Origin: Anaerolineales bacterium
GTDB lineage: Bacteria > Chloroflexota > Anaerolineae > Anaerolineales > Villigracilaceae
Assembly (NCBI GenBank): GCA_014860745.1
Contig: JACZJC010000054.1
Coordinates: forward strand, 1 to 52,905
DNA length: 52,905 nucleotides
Reading direction: 5' to 3'
Below, piece after piece: positions 1 to 7,713 of the stretch. The first letter of the stretch is position 1. Each line of letters begins with the position of its first letter. The notes under the pieces are model-generated. The model made no database searches and was not told the origin of the DNA. It saw nothing but the letters and a program-made list of their open reading frames with translations. The position numbers and the translations under genes are program-made.

Positions 1-906
1 GTTCCAGTTTTGATATTTGGGATTCTTTGCGCGCACCACGTCGTCGAAAAGATTTCTCAACTTTGTAGTGACCGGTCCCATGGCTCCCATGCCGACCGGC
101 CGATGATCGATCTTCGTCACAGCCACCACCTGTGCGGCGGTGCCGGTCATGAACATTTCCTCCGCAATAAACACTTCTGTGCGGTCGATGGAACGTTCCA
201 CTACGGGAATCCCAAGATCGTTCCGCGCGAGTTCGATGATCGAGCGGCGAGTGATGCCTTCGAGAATGTTATCCGTTACCGGCGGAGTCACGAGCGTCCC
301 GTCGCGCACCATGAAGATATTCATGGCCGAACCTTCGGAGACGTGACCGTTCTGGTCCAGCACAATCGCTTCATCGAAACCGGCGCGGTTCGCATCCGTT
401 TTGATTAGTGCCGAGTTTGCATAAGCTCCCGCCACCTTTCCGCGCGCTGGGATCGAGTTATCGTCGATGCGCCGCCACGAGGAGAAGGTCACATGCGCGT
501 TCGTATCGTTCTTGACATATTTCTCGAACGCCATCACGAACATGCAGAATTCATCCTTCAATTCATGCAGGCGCACGCCGATGCCCAGATCCGATTTGTA
601 AATAGTGGGGCGCAGGTACACATCCTGCTGCCAGTGATCCATCCGCAAGACATCCAGCGTGAGCTGGGTCAAACTTTCCTCGTCGTATTGAATGTTCATT
701 GCCATCATTTTGCCCGAGTTCAGTAAACGGTGAAAATGATCGTAGGGACGAAAAACGAAGAGACGTTTCTTCTCTTCGTTCCAGTAGGCCCGCATTCCAC
801 CGAAGACGGCGGTTCCATATAAAAAACCATGTGTGGCGATGCTGATCTTTGCCTCGTCCAGGGGGACGATTTTTCCCTCAAAGAAAGCGTGCTTCGTGAG
901 ATCCAC
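1..906 (-). CDS. ilvE: Branched-chain amino acid aminotransferase, 3' end cut by window edge
   Basis: A continuous minus-strand frame of 302 codons runs off the left edge. It encodes a class IV PLP-dependent aminotransferase that makes or degrades Val, Leu and Ile by transamination in the cytosol. Visible family features are the early GTAVFGGMRAY block, the segment ARGKVAGAYANS carrying the probable PLP lysine, the block EGSAMNIFMV, and TGTAAQVVAV near the C-terminus. I chose the GTG at 906 because GGAGG lies five bases upstream; a second GTG at 912 overlaps that ribosome site. The family is usually about 305-310 residues, so only a few residues are missing. A D-amino-acid or aminodeoxychorismate lyase relative is possible but less likely. 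Confidence 0.9.
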   Translation of the reverse strand, partial: MDLTKHAFFEGKIVPLDEAKISIATHGFLYGTAVFGGMRAYWNEEKKRLFVFRPYDHFHRLLNSGKMMAMNIQYDEESLTQLTLDVLRMDHWQQDVYLRPTIYKSDLGIGVRLHELKDEFCMFVMAFEKYVKNDTNAHVTFSSWRRIDDNSIPARGKVAGAYANSALIKTDANRAGFDEAIVLDQNGHVSEGSAMNIFMVRDGTLVTPPVTDNILEGITRRSIIELARNDLGIPVVERSIDRTEVFIAEEMFMTGTAAQVVAVTKIDHRPVGMGAMGPVTTKLRNLFDDVVRAKNPKYQNWN

Positions 907-949
907 TGACACCTCCAAAAATTAAATTGGTTTGAATTGACCTTTTGGA

Positions 950-977
950 ATTATAACTTATACAACACCGTTGTCAT
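950..977 (-). promoter_or_regulatory. Probable sigma-70-type promoter of ilvE
   Basis: On the minus strand, ATGACA (977-972) and TATAAT (955-950) are separated by 16 bases, about 45 bases upstream of the ilvE start. The -10 box is a perfect consensus match. Inferred from sequence only. Confidence 0.45.
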
Positions 978-1039
978 TTGGACGCTTCGCCTCTTTTCCC
1001 GCCCGCGCCTGTTCCCACTACCCGGGCATATCCCTCCGC

Positions 1040-1068
1040 TTGACAAAAAGCTGGTTTGGTTCTAAAAT
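1040..1068 (+). promoter_or_regulatory. Strong sigma-70-type promoter of the ArsR/DUF2087 operon
   Basis: TTGACA (1040-1045) and TAAAAT (1063-1068) are separated by exactly 17 bases. Transcription would begin near 1075, about 35 bases before the first start codon. Confidence 0.65.
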
Positions 1069-1096
1069 CTAATTAGACAACCATCGAATTAGATTT
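1065..1096 (+). promoter_or_regulatory. Inverted-repeat operator overlapping the -10 box
   Basis: Perfect 10-bp arms AAATCTAATT (1065-1074) and AATTAGATTT (1087-1096) flank a 12-base spacer. The left arm overlaps the -10 box and the probable start site, the classic position for repression. The downstream genes are ArsR-type proteins, which commonly bind such repeats in their own promoters, so autorepression is the simplest reading. Confidence 0.6.
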
Positions 1097-1109
1097 ACGG
1101 AAGTGAAAA

Positions 1110-1658
1110 ATGAACGAAATGCTTGATTTTGTAAAAGCCATGTCCGACCCGAATCGCCTGCGGATTATTGGCTTGCTCTCGCAGAAATCCGCCACGCGAG
1201 TGGAGGTTGCCGAGCAGTTGAAACTCTCCCCAAAGGACTCCCTGACTCACCTGGGATTTCTTGAGTTTATTGGGGTTGTCACCCAAACGGATGGTGTTTT
1301 TACCTTGAACAACGACAAGCTTGCCGTGCTTGCCAAAGAGAAATTAGCCGAGGCGCGCCCAATGTACGTCCCTGCGGAGGGGTTGGATGAAAAATCCCAA
1401 AAAATATTGAAAGCCCACCTCAACGCTGATGGCAGCATAAAACAAATCCCCTCTTCGCCAAAGTTGCAGGTGATCTTAAATTACCTTATCGAATTCTTTG
1501 AATTCAATAAAAACTATACCGAGAAGGAAGTCAACACCATCCTGCGGCGCTTCAACGAAGATACGGCCGGTCTGCGTCGTGACCTTGTGGATGCTGGTAT
1601 GTTGGCCCGGGAAAGCAATGGCTCGCGTTATTGGAGAGTAAAAGAAGGTAATAAATGA
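1110..1658 (+). CDS. ArsR-type winged-helix regulator with C-terminal DUF2087 domain (first of a tandem pair)
   Basis: A 182-residue protein. Residues 1-70 resemble an ArsR winged helix (MSDPNRLRIIGLL), though the recognition region (KLSPKDSLTHLGFL) departs from the usual S-x-V-S-x-H-L pattern. The C-terminal ~85 residues match DUF2087: a K-x-L-x-x-IPSSPKL stretch followed by YTEKEVNTILRRFNEDTAGLRRDL. DUF2087 is a small DNA/metal-regulator-associated domain of unknown role. The next gene starts inside this one's stop codon (ATGA), so the two are translationally coupled. No cysteine pair typical of metal-sensing ArsR proteins is visible. Ligand and targets are unknown. Confidence 0.8.
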   Translation: MNEMLDFVKAMSDPNRLRIIGLLSQKSATRVEVAEQLKLSPKDSLTHLGFLEFIGVVTQTDGVFTLNNDKLAVLAKEKLAEARPMYVPAEGLDEKSQKILKAHLNADGSIKQIPSSPKLQVILNYLIEFFEFNKNYTEKEVNTILRRFNEDTAGLRRDLVDAGMLARESNGSRYWRVKEGNK

Positions 1659-2212
1659 GCGAAGAGCTTGTTGTTTTCTTCAAGGCTCTCTCAGATGCGA
1701 ACCGTCTGAAGATTATCGGCCTGCTCGCCCGTCAGCCTTACAGCGTGGAGGAACTGGCTGCGTTGTTGAATCTCAAACCATCCACAGTTTCGCATCATCT
1801 TTCGAAGCTTTCACAAATCGGTTTGGTCAGCGCCAAAGCGGAGAGTTATTACAACGTCTATCAACTGGATGAAAAAGTGCTTGAGGCGAAATCCCGCAAT
1901 ATTTTTTCGCAGGAGAATCTTGCCGCTTCTGTTGTGGGTGTGGATGCTGACGCCTATGATAACAAGGTGATCAAAGATTACACCCGCAAGGATGGCAGCC
2001 TGAAAACCATCCCTGCCCAGCGTAAAAAACTGGAAGCCATTTTACGTTATGTGGTGAAAGCTTTTGAAGTCAATAAACGATATAGCGAGAAAAAAGTTAA
2101 CGAGATATTGAGCCGTTATCACGAAGATACTGCATCTTTGCGGCGTGAACTGGTTGGATTCGGTTTGATGAAACGCGAAGGCGGCGGCGGAGAATATTGG
2201 AGAGAATCATGA
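1655..2212 (+). CDS. ArsR-type winged-helix regulator with C-terminal DUF2087 domain (second of pair)
   Basis: A 185-residue paralogue of the preceding gene. Here the ArsR recognition helix is canonical (NLKPSTVSHHLSKLSQIGLV), and the DUF2087 tail repeats the pattern YSEKKVNEILSRYHEDTASLRRELV. The intact helix suggests this copy is the main DNA-binding partner and the diverged first copy a heterodimer partner or sensor; that is inference. It overlaps the upstream gene by four bases and the downstream acetyltransferase by four bases, so all three genes should be one transcript under the promoter at 1040. Confidence 0.85.
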   Translation: MSEELVVFFKALSDANRLKIIGLLARQPYSVEELAALLNLKPSTVSHHLSKLSQIGLVSAKAESYYNVYQLDEKVLEAKSRNIFSQENLAASVVGVDADAYDNKVIKDYTRKDGSLKTIPAQRKKLEAILRYVVKAFEVNKRYSEKKVNEILSRYHEDTASLRRELVGFGLMKREGGGGEYWRES

Positions 2213-2976
2213 TCGTAGAGTACCCGCTTACAAAAGTAAATCGCATTAACCTGGCAAAAGCATTCAGGAATGCGCCGCGCGTCGATATATCCATTGAGTG
2301 TGTTCTTGAGGCTTACATGGGAAAAGCCTTTGTGGACAATGCGGAAACCCCTTCCGCTTTCAAAATATTGGTCGGACCCTTCTTTTATCTTGCCGGAGAT
2401 GCCTTTGGCGAAGGCGGGCAGGTCATGCTTAAGGATATCAAGCCTTATAACCTGTTTATGTCATCTTCCCCTGGTTGGGTCGAAGAGTGCAGGAAGTTGT
2501 ACGGTGAGCGCCTCGTTGCCTTTGAGCGATACAGATTTTCGTCAGAGAGACTGTCTCTTGAAAACGTTCAGCAGTTTTGTCGGAAATCCGTCCATGATAT
2601 TAAACAAATGGACATTGCCTTGCTGGAAAGGGTACAAGGGCAAGACCACTTTATTGACATCTCGGATTTCGACTCCCCTTCCGATTTCATGGAGCGCGGT
2701 ATTGGGTATTATGCCGAGAAAAATGGCGAGGTTATTGGAGCTGCATATTCTTCGCTGGTTTGCAATCAGGGAATTGAAATCAGTCTCTTTGTTTTGGATG
2801 ATCACCGGCAGCAGGGTATTGCAACCGCTCTTTCTGCAAATTTGGTCAGATGGTGTCTGGAAAATAATATGGACGCCCACTGGGATGCGGCCAACCTCGA
2901 GTCTTGCAGACTGGCTGAAAAGTTGGGATATGTTTCATTGGGAAAGTATCAGGCATTTTATCTGAAACCTGAATGA
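2209..2976 (+). CDS. GNAT-family N-acetyltransferase
   Basis: A 255-residue protein. The C-terminal ~120 residues carry a GNAT fold signature: the acetyl-CoA-binding motif A (HRQQGIATALSANLV) followed by the Asn-rich motif B region (DAANLESCRLAEKLGY). The N-terminal ~110 residues look like the accessory half found in GNAT_acetyltran-type proteins. The start chosen is the ATG at 2209, which overlaps the upstream TGA. The substrate cannot be told from sequence. Coupling to two ArsR-type regulators suggests inducible modification of a small molecule or the regulators' signal; this is inference. Confidence 0.75.
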   Translation: MIVEYPLTKVNRINLAKAFRNAPRVDISIECVLEAYMGKAFVDNAETPSAFKILVGPFFYLAGDAFGEGGQVMLKDIKPYNLFMSSSPGWVEECRKLYGERLVAFERYRFSSERLSLENVQQFCRKSVHDIKQMDIALLERVQGQDHFIDISDFDSPSDFMERGIGYYAEKNGEVIGAAYSSLVCNQGIEISLFVLDDHRQQGIATALSANLVRWCLENNMDAHWDAANLESCRLAEKLGYVSLGKYQAFYLKPE

Positions 2977-2990
2977 GCTTTGATTTATAA

Positions 2991-3024
2991 AAACCTTCCA
3001 GGGTTACGGTCTGGAAGGTTTTTT
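2991..3024. terminator. Bidirectional rho-independent terminator
   Basis: Perfect 11-bp stem (AAACCTTCCAG, 2991-3001, with CTGGAAGGTTT, 3011-3021), followed by T-runs on both strands. It ends the convergent GNAT and DUF711 transcripts. The DUF711 stop codon lies in the loop, so one arm encodes that protein's last residues. Confidence 0.8.
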
Positions 3025-4221
3025 GTGCAGGGAGAAACTCGCACTGTCGTTCAATGGCAGGTTCAGCCGCTCGGAATCCAATCTCATCACTTTGCTGTTG
3101 GCAAAGAAGGCAAAATCAAATTCAGTGGGGTCTCCTGCCCGTTTGCCGGGAACAGGCATCAGCCGCGCGGTGAGCGGTTTATCCAATCGCAATGCCAGGG
3201 CGCACAGGTCAAGCAGAAGCGGGGAAATTTGATCCGCAGTGGTATCTCCGGGCAGAGGGATCGTATCCAACCCCGTGCCGCAAACGGCAGAATAAAGCAA
3301 AGCATCTTTGATGGTGAGCGTGCCTTCAGCGGCTCGTTTTGCAAGGATGGTATCTTCGAGCACCGGTTGCATGAAACCATTGAAACCGATGTGCGGAAAA
3401 TCTGCGCGCTCAATGGCTTCGGTCAAAATCGCGGCGGATGCAAGAGAACCATGCAGCCCAATTTTTTGCACACCCATTTTTTCAACTGCGCCGCCAAGTG
3501 AATGCGCATCATCGGGAAAGGGCGCAAGCGAAAAATCAATGCCGTTGAAACGGGTATTTGATAAGTCGGTATTCGCTATTTGAGCGATGGCTTGACCGTG
3601 TTTTGTGATCTCGGCGATAAGAGCGCTTCGTCCTTTGTCCAAAGTTGCTCCCCCCGCAAAAGCATTTACCGCCACATCAGCAGACTCCACCGCAATTGCA
3701 AACGCTGGCTTGTCGTCATCATGATAGGCAGCTGGGAAGAACGGCGCCCCGGCACGGACATTCGCCAGCGCGGCAAATTTCAAGTTTGCAAATCCATTCG
3801 GGTCGAGCGGAGCGCATTTAACGATGATCTCTGCGCAGGCTTTGACTTGTGCCATGTGAATGGTGTTTTCATTTGCCATCACGCCGCTGAAGAAAATATC
3901 CTCGCTCGCGGCAATTGCTTCTGGAATGATCTGATAGCTGTGTGGAAATTCCGGTAATGCTGGTCCCAGGGCTGCATAAAAAATTCCCGCATCTTTCATA
4001 GACTTCGCAAACTGATTTGCATAGTTGGGTAATTCGTCAATACGGCTGCTGCCAAGCAATTTTGGAAATGGGATCGTCGCTACTCGTACCGTCTGCACTT
4101 CATAACCAGCCGCTTCGTATACAGACTTGGCATTCGCAAGAAATTCACCAGCCTTTTGCAAGACGGTTTCATCAAGTGGATATTTTGGGTTAAGGAAATA
4201 GGTGATAGAACGGATTTTCAT
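3004..4221 (-). CDS. DUF711/UPF0210-like protein
   Basis: A 405-residue cytosolic protein without signal peptide or membrane segments. The opening MKIRSITYFLNP, the segment AGAPFFPAAYHDD, the glycine-rich GVQKIGLHGSLASAA region and the CGTGLDTIPLPGD motif agree with the DUF711 family, whose structure is related to pyruvate formate-lyase-like barrels but whose reaction is unknown. It starts inside the stop of the upstream gene, so it is the last gene of a coupled minus-strand set running from 5569 to 3004. I assign the family from remembered motif similarity; a profile search would settle it. Confidence 0.6.
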   Translation of the reverse strand: MKIRSITYFLNPKYPLDETVLQKAGEFLANAKSVYEAAGYEVQTVRVATIPFPKLLGSSRIDELPNYANQFAKSMKDAGIFYAALGPALPEFPHSYQIIPEAIAASEDIFFSGVMANENTIHMAQVKACAEIIVKCAPLDPNGFANLKFAALANVRAGAPFFPAAYHDDDKPAFAIAVESADVAVNAFAGGATLDKGRSALIAEITKHGQAIAQIANTDLSNTRFNGIDFSLAPFPDDAHSLGGAVEKMGVQKIGLHGSLASAAILTEAIERADFPHIGFNGFMQPVLEDTILAKRAAEGTLTIKDALLYSAVCGTGLDTIPLPGDTTADQISPLLLDLCALALRLDKPLTARLMPVPGKRAGDPTEFDFAFFANSKVMRLDSERLNLPLNDSASFSLHKKPSRP

Positions 4222-4799
4222 GGTTGTTTATTGGCATACTCTCTGCCATAACCCCAAAGGAATTTATCAAGGTCTTTGAGACCAAACTTGGTGAGGCTAT
4301 AGTGTTTTCTAAAAGATTCAATAATTTCTTTGTAACGCGGATAATATCGAAGATCAGCCTGCTTGAAGTCTTCAAACTGATGCTGCACATGATATGCCCA
4401 AAGCAATTGGTCAACATAGCTGTCATAAATCGGATACATTTCTGGTCGATGCCAGTGACAATATTTGCTGGCAAAAGAATAATTGGTTCGTGTTTTCCCG
4501 CCAACTTCTACACGCGCAATTTTCTCAACAACCTCGAGAGAGCCACCCCGAAGATCGACATCTATGTTTTGACGCACGATACTCTGTGCTGTTCTTACAA
4601 TTGCATAAATATTTGTACTATATAAAGAATTAAGGACTGTGGCTTTTATAAGAACGTTGCGTAAAACATCATTAGAAGGATACTTCTCAAGTAATTCAGA
4701 CAATACATCTTCAACCAACACAAGGTTATTGTCATTGTCAAATTTGTCTATATATTTTCGAACCATGTCAGCAGTTGGAATTGCAACTTCTTTACTCAT
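4218..4799 (-). CDS. Unrecognised 193-residue protein, AT-rich, inserted in a coupled operon
   Basis: I do not recognise this gene with confidence. The protein is soluble, charged and mostly helical-looking, with a conserved-looking centre, FASKYCHWHRPEMYPIYDSY (about residues 108-127). Segments of this kind (a SxASKxxHxxxPxxxPIYD pattern) occur in HhH-type DNA glycosylase-fold proteins, which is a weak hint only. Its base composition is clearly more AT-rich than both neighbours, yet it overlaps each by four bases (ATGA at both ends), so it is embedded in the operon. This suggests acquisition of a small accessory gene into a housekeeping unit. Confidence 0.7.
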   Translation of the reverse strand: MSKEVAIPTADMVRKYIDKFDNDNNLVLVEDVLSELLEKYPSNDVLRNVLIKATVLNSLYSTNIYAIVRTAQSIVRQNIDVDLRGGSLEVVEKIARVEVGGKTRTNYSFASKYCHWHRPEMYPIYDSYVDQLLWAYHVQHQFEDFKQADLRYYPRYKEIIESFRKHYSLTKFGLKDLDKFLWGYGREYANKQP

Positions 4800-5569
4800 A
4801 CTGTTCTCTGTCTCACCACTTCAAACATCAACACCGATCCAGCCACACCTGCATTCAAAGACTCCATCACCCCAGACATGGGAACGCTGATTTTTCCATT
4901 TGCTAACCCCCGCGCGGACTCACTCGCGCCTTCCGCTTCACTTCCGATGACTAAAGCTACGGGCTGATGCAAATCGGTTTCCCAGCACGATTGACCGTCC
5001 ATGTCTGCAATCAAAACCTGCAAGTTCGTGGATTTCACGATTCGCTCGATTTCTTCCCAATTTGTGGAATGGATTGGCAACTTGAAATGCGCGCCCATCC
5101 CAGAGCGGAGCACCTTTGGGGCAAAGGCATCCGTTGTCTCAGGCGGGACCAGGACGGCTTGTACGCCCGTCGCTGCGGCAGAGCGTAGCAAAGTGCCTAA
5201 ATTGCCCGGGTCACGGATTTGGTCAGGAATTAGGATGAAATTGGGGGAATTGGTAATTGGTAGTTGGGAGAATTGGAGAACTGCGAGAATTCCCTGCGGA
5301 GATTCTGTATCGCTCAGGGATTTCATCAAACTCTGCGAGATTTCTTCCACTTCGATGCCGCGTGGTTTTAGGCGTTCAACCAGAAACTTTCCCCGCTCGT
5401 TCAATGAATCGTCATAGAGCACAGTCTCAAATCTCCAGTCTCTATTTGCCGCTTCTTCGACGAGCCGTACGCCTTCCACGACAAATGCGCCCGCCTCGCG
5501 GCGGTCTCTTGCGCGGCTAAGTAATGCGCGGACAAGTTTTATCTTTGGGTTATGGTTGGATGTGATCAT
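4796..5569 (-). CDS. SpoU/TrmH-family RNA 2'-O-methyltransferase
   Basis: A 257-residue protein. It has an N-terminal substrate-binding extension with the usual opening ITSNHNPKIKLVRALLSRA, then a knotted SPOUT domain carrying all three SpoU motifs: IPDQIRDPGNLGTLLRSA (motif 1), ALVIGSEAEGAS (motif 2) and ISVPMSGVMESLNAGVAGSV (motif 3). It transfers a methyl group from S-adenosylmethionine to a ribose 2'-OH of rRNA or tRNA. The exact site (23S like RlmB, or tRNA like TrmH) cannot be fixed from sequence. It is first of three coupled minus-strand genes. Confidence 0.9.
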   Translation of the reverse strand: MITSNHNPKIKLVRALLSRARDRREAGAFVVEGVRLVEEAANRDWRFETVLYDDSLNERGKFLVERLKPRGIEVEEISQSLMKSLSDTESPQGILAVLQFSQLPITNSPNFILIPDQIRDPGNLGTLLRSAAATGVQAVLVPPETTDAFAPKVLRSGMGAHFKLPIHSTNWEEIERIVKSTNLQVLIADMDGQSCWETDLHQPVALVIGSEAEGASESARGLANGKISVPMSGVMESLNAGVAGSVLMFEVVRQRTV

Positions 5570-5605
5570 TTGAAAGGCTTGTACTGAGCTCGTCGAAGTG
5601 ATGAA

Positions 5606-6190
5606 TTATGAACTGGTCGAACCCCAAATATCGAGAAACACCTTGACGGTTGCATCGTCGAATAAAACCAGACGGACAGTTTGAATGGTTGAGTCTTTGG
5701 CTTCTGAAAAATACGTTTTAATTGCAGAAAAAATAATTTTCGCCGCGCGGTCTTTGGGGAAACCGAAGATGCCTGTTGAAATCGCTGGCATGGAAATGGA
5801 CGAGCATTTCAATTCGTCTGCAACACGCAATGAGCCTGTTACAGCGTCCGATAATTTTTTATCCTCGTCGCCACGTGTGCCCGCATCGTGGGTATCTCCC
5901 CAGACCGGACCAACAGCGTGGATGATGTATTTTGCAGGCAGCAACCCGCCCAAGGTCCACGCAGGATGCGAGTGGGTGACGGGGCCATGCTTGCGAATCC
6001 ATTCATCGCTTTCTTCCTGCACAGTCGGTCCGCCGCGCTTGGATATTGCCCAAGCCACGCCGCCGCCATGTTGAAGATGTTCATTCGCCGCATTGACGAT
6101 GGCATCCACTTTATCAACGGTAATATCGCCCTGCACGATTTGCAGGGTCTGGCCTGTGGCTAAATTTCTTTCAACCAAAACGGAATTCAT
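5606..6190 (-). CDS. Macro-domain protein (ADP-ribose / O-acetyl-ADP-ribose hydrolase-like)
   Basis: A 194-residue single macro domain. Diagnostic motifs are VDAIVNAANEHLQHGGGVA (ADP-ribose loop 1 with catalytic Asn residues) and AISTGIFGFPKDRAA (loop 2). Such enzymes remove ADP-ribose from proteins or deacetylate O-acetyl-ADP-ribose in the cytosol. It lies 36 bases upstream of the methyltransferase on the same strand and may share its transcript. Confidence 0.9.
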   Translation of the reverse strand: MNSVLVERNLATGQTLQIVQGDITVDKVDAIVNAANEHLQHGGGVAWAISKRGGPTVQEESDEWIRKHGPVTHSHPAWTLGGLLPAKYIIHAVGPVWGDTHDAGTRGDEDKKLSDAVTGSLRVADELKCSSISMPAISTGIFGFPKDRAAKIIFSAIKTYFSEAKDSTIQTVRLVLFDDATVKVFLDIWGSTSS

Positions 6191-6210
6191 TTTTCTATTT
6201 TACCCCCGTT

Positions 6211-6247
6211 AAAAAATTTGGTCGGGAATTTTCATCCCGACCAAATT
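6211..6247 (-). terminator. Rho-independent terminator of infC-rpmI-rplT
   Basis: A perfect 13-bp stem (AATTTGGTCGGGA, 6215-6227, with TCCCGACCAAATT, 6235-6247). On the minus strand it is followed by a run of six T, just past the rplT stop codon. Confidence 0.8.
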
Positions 6248-6251
6248 CGAT

Positions 6252-6593
6252 TTACTTTGTTTTTGCCACAACTGCGGCAAACGCCTGCGGGTTGCGGACT
6301 GCGATATCGGCCAGCATCTTGCGGTTCAGCTCGATATTCGCCTTCTTGAGCGCAGACACCAGCTTGCTGTATGTCGTGCCGTTCAAGCGGGCCGCGGCGT
6401 TGATGCGGGCGATCCACAACTTGCGCAGATCGCGTTTGCGCACGCGGCGATCACGAGTGGCGTACCACAAGCTCTTCAGCATCGCCTCGTTCGCTCGTCT
6501 GAACAGAAGATGCTTCGAGCCGCGCTGGCCCTTGGTCATCTTCAAAACTTTTTTGTGACGTAGATGGCTGTGAGGCCCTCTTTTTACGCGCAT
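6252..6593 (-). CDS. rplT: Large ribosomal subunit protein bL20
   Basis: A 113-residue, strongly basic protein. It opens [19 protein letters not shown], continues [20 protein letters not shown] and has the conserved [18 protein letters not shown]. bL20 binds 23S rRNA early in 50S assembly and in several bacteria represses its own operon. Last gene of infC-rpmI-rplT, with a terminator directly behind. Length is close to the usual 115-120. Confidence 0.97.
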   Translation of the reverse strand: MRVKRGPHSHLRHKKVLKMTKGQRGSKHLLFRRANEAMLKSLWYATRDRRVRKRDLRKLWIARINAAARLNGTTYSKLVSALKKANIELNRKMLADIAVRNPQAFAAVVAKTK

Positions 6594-6698
6594 GTTACTT
6601 TACCTCCTGCAAACTCGCGGGCGTCGGTGATTTTTACACCAGTTGCGAACACCCGAAAGCCGCAAATAAAAATTGACTACAACGTTGGGTCGAAAGAC

Positions 6699-6929
6699 CT
6701 ATTTCATGTTTGGGGCAAGGCGCTTGATGCGTTTGATGTACTTGCGTCCCAAAACGGGGACCATCTCGCTCAATAATGCCTTGGTGCGGTCAGACGTACG
6801 GCGGCGCAAATGGCTTTTGCCACCTTTGGTTCGCACGAGTACGCCGGAGCCGGTCAGGCGGAATCTTTTGGAAGTCGCCTTGTGGGTCTTCAGCTTGTAT
6901 TTCTTTCCAGGTTTTGCTTTGCGAGGCAT
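6699..6929 (-). CDS. rpmI: Large ribosomal subunit protein bL35
   Basis: A 76-residue basic protein beginning MPRKAKPGKKYKLKTHKATS, with the typical C-terminal RKYIKRIKRLAP block. The ATG at 6929 is preferred over an upstream in-frame TTG at 6953, because the conserved bL35 N-terminus begins there and an AAGGAG sequence precedes it. Middle gene of the operon. Confidence 0.95.
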   Translation of the reverse strand: MPRKAKPGKKYKLKTHKATSKRFRLTGSGVLVRTKGGKSHLRRRTSDRTKALLSEMVPVLGRKYIKRIKRLAPNMK

Positions 6930-6959
6930 TGCTGGGGTTCTCCTTTCAGACAAAATTAA

Positions 6960-6983
6960 CCGCGGGACATTTCACTCCCGCGG
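6960..6983 (-). promoter_or_regulatory. Hairpin between infC and rpmI (possible attenuator or bL20 operator)
   Basis: Perfect 8-bp GC-rich stem (CCGCGGGA / TCCCGCGG) with an 8-base loop in the infC-rpmI intergenic RNA, followed on the minus strand by TTAATTTT. In other bacteria bL20 controls this operon through RNA structures near rpmI or infC. The assignment here is inference. Confidence 0.4.
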
Positions 6984-7033
6984 ACGGTCAACATCTTTAG
7001 GGACTTATACCCTTTACGGGCATTACACAACTC

Positions 7034-7606
7034 TCAGGCTTCCGCTTCGTTCTTAACCTCAGCCTGATCGGTTTTCTCTTTCTTTTTTGCCGCACCCTTG
7101 GCAGGGACAAGAACCACGAGCATGGTGCGCCCTTCCATTTGCGGCGGGACTTCGATCGTTGCAATATCGGATAAGTCCTGGGCGATCTCTTTCAAATCTT
7201 CTAACGCAATTTCGGGATAATCCATTTCGCGTCCGCGGAATTTCACAGTCACCCGCACCTTGTGTCCCTGTCCCAGCCAGCGGCGGGCATCGTCCACTTT
7301 GAAACCACGGTGCGCTTCGTTCGTTTTCGGGCGCAGGCGGATTTCCTTGATCTCGATCTTGGTCTGGGCTTTCTTCGCCTCGCGTTCCTTCTTTGTTTTT
7401 TCGTAGATGAATTTTCCAAAATCCATCACACGGCAAACAGGCGGGGTGGCCCCTGGTGAAACTTCCACCAGATCCATTTCAGCATCGCGGGCAATTTGCA
7501 GGGCCTGACGGATTGGCACTACACCGACGTTTCCGCCGTCCGGGCCGATCAGACGAACCTCCGTCACACGGATGCCTTCGTTTACTCGAAATTCGTTCGC
7601 GCTTAT
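7034..7606 (-). CDS. infC: Translation initiation factor IF-3, apparently initiated at ATA
   Basis: A 190-residue protein with both IF-3 domains: the N-terminal RVNEGIRVTEVRLIGPDGG block and the C-terminal half (RWLGQGHKVRVTVKFRGREM). IF-3 keeps 30S subunits free and proofreads start codons. A GTG at 7567 would cut the conserved RVNEGIR segment. The frame continues upstream to ATA at 7606, six bases after AGAGGAG, with an in-frame TAA 15 bases before the ATA and no ATG, GTG or TTG between. IF-3 genes are known to use rare start codons (AUU in E. coli) for self-regulation, so the ATA start is plausible. First gene of infC-rpmI-rplT. Confidence 0.9.
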   Translation of the reverse strand: MSANEFRVNEGIRVTEVRLIGPDGGNVGVVPIRQALQIARDAEMDLVEVSPGATPPVCRVMDFGKFIYEKTKKEREAKKAQTKIEIKEIRLRPKTNEAHRGFKVDDARRWLGQGHKVRVTVKFRGREMDYPEIALEDLKEIAQDLSDIATIEVPPQMEGRTMLVVLVPAKGAAKKKEKTDQAEVKNEAEA

Positions 7607-7634
7607 GAGTTTCTCCTCTTGTTATAGATACAAC

Positions 7635-7657
7635 AAACCCAGCTTTTGGCTGGTTTT
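7635..7657 (-). promoter_or_regulatory. Leader hairpin upstream of infC (possible attenuator)
   Basis: In the untranslated leader, an imperfect 9-bp stem (core CCAGC / GCTGG) is followed on the minus strand by GTTTGTTG. It could attenuate the ribosomal operon. The T-run is weak, so this is tentative. Confidence 0.35.
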
Positions 7658-7668
7658 TTCGCGGGCGA

Positions 7669-7698
7669 ATAATACCACGAAGGCGGGCGAATCGTCAA
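7669..7698 (-). promoter_or_regulatory. Probable promoter of infC-rpmI-rplT
   Basis: On the minus strand TTGACG (7698-7693) and TATTAT (7674-7669) are 18 bases apart. This predicts a leader of about 55 bases before the infC start. Confidence 0.5.
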
Positions 7699-7713
7699 CG
7701 AAAACCCTGAAAT

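Noticed and set aside
10-726. Plus-strand frames at the left edge
   Set aside because: Antisense to ilvE, which has full family motifs on the minus strand.
2980-3501. 173-codon plus-strand frame after the GNAT gene
   Set aside because: It begins in the terminator and is antisense to the DUF711 gene.
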